Source: an uncultured Actinotalea sp. (GTDB lineage: Bacteria > Actinomycetota > Actinomycetes > Actinomycetales > Cellulomonadaceae). Taken from it: DNA of 7,405 nt. Below, piece by piece: positions 1-4,459 of this stretch. The DNA lies in NCBI RefSeq assembly GCF_946885855.1, contig NZ_CAMPHH010000170.1, positions 1 to 7,405 on the forward strand, read 5' to 3'. The translations under genes and the position numbers were made by a program. Numbering within the stretch: the stretch's first letter is position 1; every line of letters starts with the position of its first letter. The notes beneath the pieces were generated by a model. It did no database searches. It was given only the letters and a program-made list of their open reading frames with translations, and was not told where the DNA came from.

Positions 1-840
1 GAGCGCACGCCGCCGCGCGAGGTGCCCGGCGTGCTCGCGGCGCGGGGCGGCGGGCGTCCCACCGCGCGCGGCGGACGAGCGGCCTCCGCTCGGCGCCGCG
101 GTGGCGCGACGGACCGGGGGAGGGGTCGGCGAGCCGGGCGCTGCCGGGGGAGCCGTGGCCGCGCGCTTCACCTCAGGGGCGCCGGTGCCGGCACGGGGTG
201 CCTGCGACCTCGGACCGGGCCCCGTGCGGTGCCCCGCGGGAGGCGGAGGAGACGTCGGCGCCGGCGGGGGCGCGGAGCGCCGTCGGCCGTCCTGCGGGGT
301 GATCATCCGCCCGGCGGCGGCCACCTCCGCGGGCAGTCGCATGGGGACGACCCGCGGCTGCAGGGCCGCGGCGGCCGCGCCCGGCCGGTGGGACTGCTCG
401 TCCGGGACCCGCTGCACGGCGCGGCGCAGCGTCCGCGGGGGCAGGTCCTCGACGGGGCCGGGCGCGGCCAGGTCGGGGCTCCACCACCGCGGTGCGCGCA
501 CGGCACCGACGGTGCTCGCGGCACTGCTCGCGGCCCCCGCGGTGCCGCCTCCCGCAGGGGCGCCGGTTCCCTCGCCGCCGCGCGCGCTCGCGCGGACGGT
601 GGTCGGCGCCGCCAGGGCGCGGCGGACCACGAGGGACCGGCCCGCCGTCGCGGCGAAGCGACCGGCCCCGACGGCGACCGACCCCAGCAGCGCCGGACGC
701 CGGCGGCCACCCACGGGCCCGGGTCGCCGGAAGCGCGCGGCGGCGGCGTGCCCGAGGGCGGTCGCGGACGGCGCCGACGAGGGCGCGGGGGTGAGGGGCG
801 CGACGTCGTCGGGCCGCGCCGTGAGGACGGCGTCGCTCAT
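1..840 (-). CDS. Unknown Pro/Ala/Arg-rich protein of the eCIS operon (C-terminus beyond window)
   Basis: I do not recognise this protein. The minus-strand frame starting at the ATG at 840-838 (MSDAVLTARPDD...) stays open for all 280 codons to the window edge, so the gene is partial at its 3' end. The ATG overlaps the stop of the second tube gene (ATGA) and has an AGAAGG-like ribosome site a few bases upstream. By my count about 91% of its third codon positions are G or C, which supports real coding. The product is dominated by Ala, Pro, Gly and Arg. It has about 39 Arg but only one Lys, against about 13 acidic residues, so it is strongly basic and probably largely disordered. More ordered-looking stretches lie near residues 117-150 (APRWWSPDL, then LRRAVQRVPDEQ) and 161-187 (VVPMRLPAEVAAAGRMI). 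No membrane helix is clear. Position after the second tube gene suggests an eCIS accessory, assembly, linker or cargo-related protein, but a folded domain could lie beyond the edge. Confidence 0.72.
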   Translation of the reverse strand, partial: MSDAVLTARPDDVAPLTPAPSSAPSATALGHAAAARFRRPGPVGGRRRPALLGSVAVGAGRFAATAGRSLVVRRALAAPTTVRASARGGEGTGAPAGGGTAGAASSAASTVGAVRAPRWWSPDLAAPGPVEDLPPRTLRRAVQRVPDEQSHRPGAAAAALQPRVVPMRLPAEVAAAGRMITPQDGRRRSAPPPAPTSPPPPAGHRTGPGPRSQAPRAGTGAPEVKRAATAPPAAPGSPTPPPVRRATAAPSGGRSSAARGGTPAAPRREHAGHLARRRAL

Positions 841-1316
841 GTGGCCTTCTTGGTCAGCGCGCGGAAACCGTTGTGCGCGACCTCGAGCGACTCGACGAGC
901 TGCGCGTCGCTGTCGACGCTGAACTCCGGCCCTGTCCAGCGCACCGCGAACACCTCGTCGAACTCCCAGGCGCGCAGGCGCTCGCCGGTGTAGCTCAGCG
1001 CCGTGACGGCCCCCGTGCTCCGGGTGACCTTGTTGCCGTTGGCCGCGAAGCCCTGGCCCGAGGAGTTCGCGACCCAGGTGAACAGGGCGTCGCTCGCGAC
1101 CATGCCCCGCGTGAAGACGAGGTTGGGCCAGTGCAGCGTGCCGGGCAGCTTGTGCACGTAGCCGTTCTCGCCGCCCTCGACGTAGTGGTGCACGTCGACG
1201 GTCAGCTGCAGGCCCGTCACCTCCCGGAACGTCCCGATCTCGACGCCGTCGACCTCGAAGAGGAACCACCCGGCCGTCGTGGGCTCGCCACCGAGCGGAG
1301 TGTCAGCCGTTGACAC
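837..1316 (-). CDS. eCIS inner tube protein 2 (T4 gp19-like, Afp5-type)
   Basis: 159-residue phage tail tube protein of the T4 gp19/Afp1-Afp5 family. Such proteins form hexameric beta-barrel rings that stack into the rigid inner tube. The family N-terminal signature is visible as FLFEVDGVEIGTFREVTGL (residues 18-36), followed by the tube-type segment LHWPNLVFTRGM (61-72) and a C-terminal strand region EFSVDSDAQLVESLEVAHNG (131-150). It is a diverged paralogue of the tube protein at 2064-2543 and has exactly the same length. In Afp/PVC a second tube paralogue caps the baseplate and starts tube polymerisation. This gene's place, after the small DUF6760 gene and before the later structural genes, suits that adaptor role; this is inference. 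It starts with GTG at 1316-1314, 14 nt inside the end of the DUF6760 gene, with GAGG at 1324-1321 as ribosome site. Its TGA overlaps the next ATG, so it is coupled on both sides. Confidence 0.92.
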   Translation of the reverse strand: MSTADTPLGGEPTTAGWFLFEVDGVEIGTFREVTGLQLTVDVHHYVEGGENGYVHKLPGTLHWPNLVFTRGMVASDALFTWVANSSGQGFAANGNKVTRSTGAVTALSYTGERLRAWEFDEVFAVRWTGPEFSVDSDAQLVESLEVAHNGFRALTKKAT

Positions 1317-1482
1317 CGTCCCTCACCGCCTCCCACGCGCGTTCGTTCAGGGCCGAGACCGCCCGGACGAGCCGGACACGGTCCAGGTGCTCCAGGTCCA
1401 GCAGGTCGGCCAGGGGCCAGTGCAGGTGGTAGGCGAGGTAGGCGATCTCCTGCCAGAGCGCCTCCGCCGGGTAGCGCAGCAC
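1303..1482 (-). CDS. DUF6760 family small eCIS protein
   Basis: 59-residue protein that matches the small family found in Afp/PVC-like clusters between the two tube genes. The recognisable pattern is an N-terminal LRYPAEALWQEIAYLAYHLHW (residues 2-22), then DLLDLEHLDRVRLVRAVSALN (26-46). Aromatic residues and His-Trp in the first helix and a charged second helix are typical, as I recall the family from Afp/PVC-type loci. The molecular role is not established to my knowledge. A non-virion chaperone or assembly factor for tube or baseplate proteins is plausible, given the tail-chaperone-like gene just upstream. The start is GTG at 1482-1480, 3 nt after the TGA of that gene, with GGTGA at 1490-1486 as a weak ribosome site; its stop lies 14 nt inside the second tube gene. 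It is in the same reading frame as the upstream gene, so only one TGA separates them. The gene is short and easily missed, and a long ORF in another frame overlaps it. Confidence 0.88.
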   Translation of the reverse strand: MLRYPAEALWQEIAYLAYHLHWPLADLLDLEHLDRVRLVRAVSALNERAWEAVRDGVNG

Positions 1483-1485
1483 GGG

Positions 1486-2067
1486 TCACCGGCCGTCGGA
1501 CGGGATCTCCTCGATCGCCGAGCGTCGGCCCGGCACCGGGGACCAGCTCGGCGCGGCCGCGGCCGCCGGCACCTCCGACTGCTCCGCAGCCGTCGACGGG
1601 TCCGACGCCGGTGCGCCCGAGCCGGACGGCGCGGACACCTCGGACGGCGGCGAGCTCTCCGACGCGGGCGACGCGTCGCCGGCCTCCGAGCGGCCGGCGT
1701 CGCGCGGCACGGAGGTCGTCACCGGGCCGGCGGCGTCGCGCTGGGCGGCGAGGAGCTCCTCGTACTCCGCCTGGCTGCCGAAGTTGATGACGCCGTAGAA
1801 GTCCTGCAGGAACGCCAGGTCGGCGGCGAAGAGCCCCTCGATCTCGCGTGCCGTCACCAGCTCCAGCGTGCCGAGCCGTTCGACGACCCGCGCCAGGACG
1901 ACGATCGTCAGGCGCGGGTCGTCGGGTCCGTCGATCATGGGGTCGCGCAGCGGCTCGAGCTCGTCCCGAGCGGTCGCCAGACGCATGACCCCGTCGCGGT
2001 GGACCACACCCTGCGCGTCGACGTAGCCGCGCGGCAGGGTGAACTCGTAGCGGGTCTGCAAGGTCAC
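1486..2067 (-). CDS. Phage-tail-assembly-chaperone-like protein of eCIS, with disordered C-terminus
   Basis: 193-residue protein in two parts. Residues 1-110 are folded and resemble the conserved small protein that follows the tube gene in actinobacterial eCIS loci and in Mu-like tails (phage tail assembly chaperone, gp41-like). Markers are RYEFTLPRGYVDAQGVVHRDG (6-26), RLATARDELEPLRDP (29-43), the helix LTIVVLARVVERLG (53-66), and AREIEGLFAADLAFLQDFYGVIN (73-95). Residues about 111-180 are a Ser/Pro/Ala/Glu-rich low-complexity stretch, ending in RRSAIEEIPSDGR. In phages such proteins bind tail components and are absent from the finished particle; that role here is inferred from position and similarity. 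I chose the GTG at 2067-2065, which overlaps the tube stop (GTGA), as start. An in-frame ATG at 2298 exists, but that 77-residue extension would lie wholly inside the tube gene in another frame and reads as arginine-rich noise. No separate ribosome site is obvious, so translation is probably coupled to the tube gene. Confidence 0.8.
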   Translation of the reverse strand: MTLQTRYEFTLPRGYVDAQGVVHRDGVMRLATARDELEPLRDPMIDGPDDPRLTIVVLARVVERLGTLELVTAREIEGLFAADLAFLQDFYGVINFGSQAEYEELLAAQRDAAGPVTTSVPRDAGRSEAGDASPASESSPPSEVSAPSGSGAPASDPSTAAEQSEVPAAAAAPSWSPVPGRRSAIEEIPSDGR

Positions 2068-2543
2068 TTGACCCGCTCGAGGCGCTCGATGACCATCGTG
2101 ATGGTCTCCTTGACGACCTCGGTGCTCTCGACGCTCAGCTGGTCGGTCGAGATCTTCGACGGCCACGCGTTGAAGAAGTTGAACCGGGCCACCTCGTTGC
2201 GGGCGGAGTCGTACAGCACGATCGAGCCGTTCTTGCGCTGGCCCGCGCGGTCGGTGGCGACCAGGCCCATGCCGCGGATGTCGTTGAACCACTTCCACAG
2301 CTTGTCGTTGCCCGAGTCGAGCGGGGCGACGCGGGTGAGGGTGAGGTCCGAGGTCTGGGTGTAGCTGCCCAGCCCCTTGATCTCCTCGAGCATGCCGCCC
2401 TTGCCGGACACCTTGGACCGGCTCACGGTCACCTCGATGTCCAGGCCGCTGACGCTGATGAGCGTCGAGATGACCTCGCCGTCGACCTCCAGGAAGAAGT
2501 TCTGCGCGACGATCGGGTCATTGGTGAAAAGTCCGTCGACCAC
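2064..2543 (-). CDS. eCIS major inner tube protein (T4 gp19-like, Afp1-type)
   Basis: 159-residue tail tube protein of the T4 gp19 family, related to T6SS Hcp. Visible family features are the opening NFFLEVDGEVISTLISVSGLDIEV (residues 15-38), a loop and strand pair around KGLGSYTQTSDLTLTR (56-71), the helix KLWKWFNDIRG (81-91), the strand KNGSIVLYDS (104-113), and FNFFNAWPSKISTDQLSVES (121-140), which precedes the C-terminal strand. Length is normal for the family. Hexameric rings would stack inside the contractile sheath to form the expelled needle. The gene starts with GTG at 2543-2541 behind a strong GAGGAG (2554-2549) at 5-nt spacing. Unlike later genes in the operon it has its own 79-nt leader, with a perfect hairpin, separating it from the sheath gene. 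Of the two tube paralogues this sheath-adjacent one, with the strongest ribosome site, is the likely bulk subunit. Confidence 0.95.
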   Translation of the reverse strand: MVDGLFTNDPIVAQNFFLEVDGEVISTLISVSGLDIEVTVSRSKVSGKGGMLEEIKGLGSYTQTSDLTLTRVAPLDSGNDKLWKWFNDIRGMGLVATDRAGQRKNGSIVLYDSARNEVARFNFFNAWPSKISTDQLSVESTEVVKETITMVIERLERVK

Positions 2544-2568
2544 TGGTGCTCCTCAGTCTTGTGGTGGA

Positions 2569-2599
2569 GGTCCGGGCGCGCGGCGGGCGCGCCCGGACC
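2569..2599 (-). promoter_or_regulatory. Perfect 13-bp hairpin between sheath and tube genes
   Basis: The arms GGTCCGGGCGCGC (2569-2581) and GCGCGCCCGGACC (2587-2599) are perfect reverse complements with a 5-nt loop (2582-2586). In the operon mRNA the stem begins 24 nt after the sheath stop and ends 14 nt before the tube ribosome site. It is almost entirely G-C and would be very stable. No U-tract follows, and five more operon genes lie downstream, so a full terminator is unlikely. An mRNA-stabilising 3' end for the sheath message, a processing site, or a partial attenuator fits better. Confidence 0.7.
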
Positions 2600-2622
2600 G
2601 GGTGCTTCGGGTGGACCGCAGG

Positions 2623-4188
2623 TCAGTTCGCGGACTGCTTCGTCTGGCTGATGCGGAAGATGACGAACTCGGCCGGCTTGACCGGCGCGAGGCCCACCTC
2701 GACGACGAGCTTGCCCGCGTCGATCGACTCCGGCGGGTTCGTCGTCGCGTCGCACTTGACGAAGAACGCCTGCTGGGCCGAGGCGCCGAAGAGGGCGCCG
2801 GCCTTCCACAGCCCGTTGAGGTAGCCGGTCAGCGTGCGGGTCACGCCCTCCCACAGGGTGACGTCGTTCGGCTCGAACACCGCCCACTGCGTGCCGTCCA
2901 TGATCGTGGACTCGACCATGTTGAAGAGGCGGCGCACGTTGATGTACTGCCAGTCGGTGTCCGAGGCGAGGGTCCGGGCGCCCCAGATGCGGATGCCGCG
3001 CGTGCCGAACGGCCGGATGCAGTTGATGCCGATCGGGTTGAGCAGCGACTGCTCGTTCTGGGTGATGTTCCGCTCGACGTCGAGCACGCCGCGCAGGGTG
3101 TCGTTGGCCGGGGCCTTCCACACGCCGCGGGTGTCGTCCGTGCGCGCCCACACGCCGGCGACGTGGCCCGACGGCGGGATGAGCTTCTGGGCGTCGCCGT
3201 TCGTGCCGACCGGGTTGTCGACGACGATCCACGGGTAGTACAGGGTGGCGAACGCCGAGTCGTACATCGCCGTCTCGGACCGCCACTCCTTGATCTCCTG
3301 GGGGCCCATCCCGGGCGGTGCGTCGAGGATCGCCATCCGGTTCGGGTGCTGCTCGCAGTGGGCGATGAGGGCCGTCTGGACGGCCTTCCACAGGCCGAGG
3401 TCGACGGTGCCGTCCTCCTTGGTCGCCGCGGTGACGAGGTCGGGGACGATGACCATGGTGACGTCATCGGCGATCGCGAGACCGTTGATGCCGGTGCGAG
3501 CGGACTCGGAGCCGGCGAACTTGCGGCCGTTGACCGGCACGGGCACCGGGGCGGCCTTCTCCAGCTGGTAGGTGCCGGGGCGCATGAGCTCGAGCTGCGA
3601 CGCGAGGTCCGCGTCCTGGTCGAGCGCGACCTCCACCTTGACCTGGGTGGACGTCTTGTTGATGACGGTCGCGGCGTCGCGGTCGCCGCCCAGGGTCAGG
3701 TCGGAGAAGGACTCGACCTCCTCGCCGCCCACGACGATGCGCAGGGTGAACGGGGCCGGACCGTCGTCGTCGGCGGCGGGCTCCTGGTTCTCCACGACCA
3801 CGGTGATGTCGGCGTCCGGCTCCACGCTCGTGATCTGCAGCGGCATGCCGAGCGAGCGGTCCGCGGCGGGGAGCGCCAGGCGTGCGGGCTCGCCGGCGGG
3901 CGCCGAGTGCGGCACCCGGACGATGTAGGCCAGGCTGCCGCCGTTCTGGAAGAACCCGAACACGGACAGCGGCAGCATCGCGTCCTTGGTGAAGCCGCCG
4001 TAGAGGTTCTCGAACTGCGTCCAGCTGGTGACGAGCCGCGGGGCCAGGCCCTCGGGGTCGTTCGGGTCGGACGGTGCGCGCTCGGTGAAGCCGACGAACG
4101 CGGCGACGGCGGTCGGCGCCGACGCGAGGACCTTCTGCGAGGAGGGGACCTCCTCGACGTACACGCCAGGTGCGGTGTAGGTGGGCAC
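2623..4188 (-). CDS. eCIS contractile tail sheath protein
   Basis: 521-residue tail sheath protein of the Afp/PVC type (phage sheath family). Sheath subunits polymerise around the inner tube in an extended state and contract to drive the tube into a target. The N-terminus is diagnostic: TYTAPGVYVEEVPSSQ (residues 3-18), AVAAFVGFTERAP (27-39), and WTQFENLYGGF (56-66) to GGSLAYIVRV (83-92). Residues about 95-225 form the variable, surface-exposed insertion. The conserved C-terminal half holds RMAILDAPPG (284-293), LYYPWIVVDNP (317-327), IPPSGHVAGVWARTD (337-351), the handshake region NPIGINCIRPFGTRGIRIWGAR (384-405, split by family gaps), and the terminal strand segment VVEVGLAPVKPAEFVIFRISQ (495-515). 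This is full length for a single-sheath eCIS. The GTG start (4188-4186) has GAGGAG at 4198-4193. It is the first gene of the operon and reads away from the LuxR regulator. No prophage capsid or lysis genes are in view, which favours eCIS over a prophage. Confidence 0.96.
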   Translation of the reverse strand: MPTYTAPGVYVEEVPSSQKVLASAPTAVAAFVGFTERAPSDPNDPEGLAPRLVTSWTQFENLYGGFTKDAMLPLSVFGFFQNGGSLAYIVRVPHSAPAGEPARLALPAADRSLGMPLQITSVEPDADITVVVENQEPAADDDGPAPFTLRIVVGGEEVESFSDLTLGGDRDAATVINKTSTQVKVEVALDQDADLASQLELMRPGTYQLEKAAPVPVPVNGRKFAGSESARTGINGLAIADDVTMVIVPDLVTAATKEDGTVDLGLWKAVQTALIAHCEQHPNRMAILDAPPGMGPQEIKEWRSETAMYDSAFATLYYPWIVVDNPVGTNGDAQKLIPPSGHVAGVWARTDDTRGVWKAPANDTLRGVLDVERNITQNEQSLLNPIGINCIRPFGTRGIRIWGARTLASDTDWQYINVRRLFNMVESTIMDGTQWAVFEPNDVTLWEGVTRTLTGYLNGLWKAGALFGASAQQAFFVKCDATTNPPESIDAGKLVVEVGLAPVKPAEFVIFRISQTKQSAN

Positions 4189-4262
4189 GGGTCTCCTCGG
4201 ACTCTCGCCGCCACTGGTCTGTCCTGTGGCGATTTCACCGCCGAACGTAGGAGCGCGGGGGT

Positions 4263-4299
4263 ACCGGCAACATCGGTAATCCCTACCGATGTTGCCGGT
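4263..4299. promoter_or_regulatory. Putative operator: 16-bp perfect inverted repeat, four boxes at 11-bp period
   Basis: ACCGGCAACATCGGTA (4263-4278) and TACCGATGTTGCCGGT (4284-4299) are exact reverse complements around ATCCC (4279-4283). Each arm is also internally symmetric at its ends. The element therefore reads ACCG-N7-CGGT-N7-ACCG-N7-CGGT, with boxes starting at 4263, 4274, 4285 and 4296, exactly 11 bp apart. Half-sites repeating every helical turn fit two regulator dimers side by side on one face of DNA. It sits between divergent promoters, where no transcript ends, so a terminator is unlikely. The adjacent LuxR regulator is the first candidate ligand, but this is inference; another repressor could use it. 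Confidence 0.75.
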
Positions 4300-4447
4300 G
4301 TCACAACCCCCGGGGGCATTGCGGGACCACCTGCGGTTGCGCGATGCTCACGATCTGGTAATTGGACCGGCAAGCGGCCATGATCAGGAATACTGGGTCC
4401 CGGCGGGGCGCCGGCGCCCGGGGGTCGCCGTCGTCGACGTCGCCCGT

Positions 4448-4455
4448 GGAGGGAG
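4448..4455 (+). promoter_or_regulatory. Ribosome binding site fixing the regulator start
   Basis: GGAGGGAG lies 4 nt before the GTG at 4460-4462 and is a near-ideal Shine-Dalgarno sequence. It selects this GTG over the in-frame ATG at 4289, which lies inside the right arm of the operator repeat and has no ribosome site. Confidence 0.75.
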
Positions 4456-4459
4456 TCCC

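Larger units (their letters stand above)
4189..4459. promoter_or_regulatory. Divergent intergenic region controlling eCIS operon and LuxR regulator
   Basis: This 271-bp gap between the divergent sheath and regulator starts must hold promoters in both directions. It is visibly less GC-rich in its middle (around 4340-4395) than the genes. It contains the phased inverted repeat at 4263-4299, a self-complementary CCCCCGGGGG at 4307-4316, and a smaller inverted repeat CGCCAC/GTGGCG (4209-4214 and 4226-4231) in the sheath leader. Promoter calls are weak. For the sheath operon, TTGCCG (4270-4265) with TACGTT (4249-4244) is possible but its spacer is only 15 nt. For the regulator, TTGCGC (4337-4342) with a TAATTG-type element (4359-4364) is weaker still. 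If the first pair is real, the sheath -35 lies inside the inverted repeat. An ACCGGCAA at 4366-4373 repeats the first 8 bp of the operator arm. Confidence 0.6.

Noticed and set aside
22..993. Plus-strand frames of 323 and 273 codons at the left edge
   Set aside because: Their products are Arg/Gly-rich noise running into the second tube gene. The minus-strand frame from 840 is coupled to the operon and has proper GC-rich third positions.
2068..2298. N-terminal extension of the chaperone-like protein from the ATG at 2298
   Set aside because: It overlaps the tube gene in another frame and is Arg/His/Gln-rich. The GTGA junction at 2067-2064 gives the natural start just before the conserved domain.
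837..4188. Type VI secretion system or ordinary prophage tail
   Set aside because: T6SS has split TssB/TssC sheath proteins and Hcp. Here there is a single long Afp-type sheath, two gp19-like tubes and DUF6760, and no phage head or lysis genes are present in the window.
4263..4299. The 16-bp inverted repeat as a transcription terminator
   Set aside because: Both flanking genes read away from it, so no visible transcript should end there, and no T-tract follows. An operator fits better.
2377..4383. 668-codon plus-strand open frame opposite the sheath gene, and the similar 361-codon frame at 1279-2364
   Set aside because: They lie antisense to clearly recognised sheath, tube and small genes. 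Their products are Arg/Val/Gly/His-rich with no domain, as expected for shadow frames in very GC-rich DNA.
4289..4459. N-terminal extension of the regulator from the ATG at 4289
   Set aside because: That ATG sits inside the operator's right arm with no ribosome site, and the extra 57 residues look non-coding. The GTG at 4460 has GGAGGGAG at ideal spacing.
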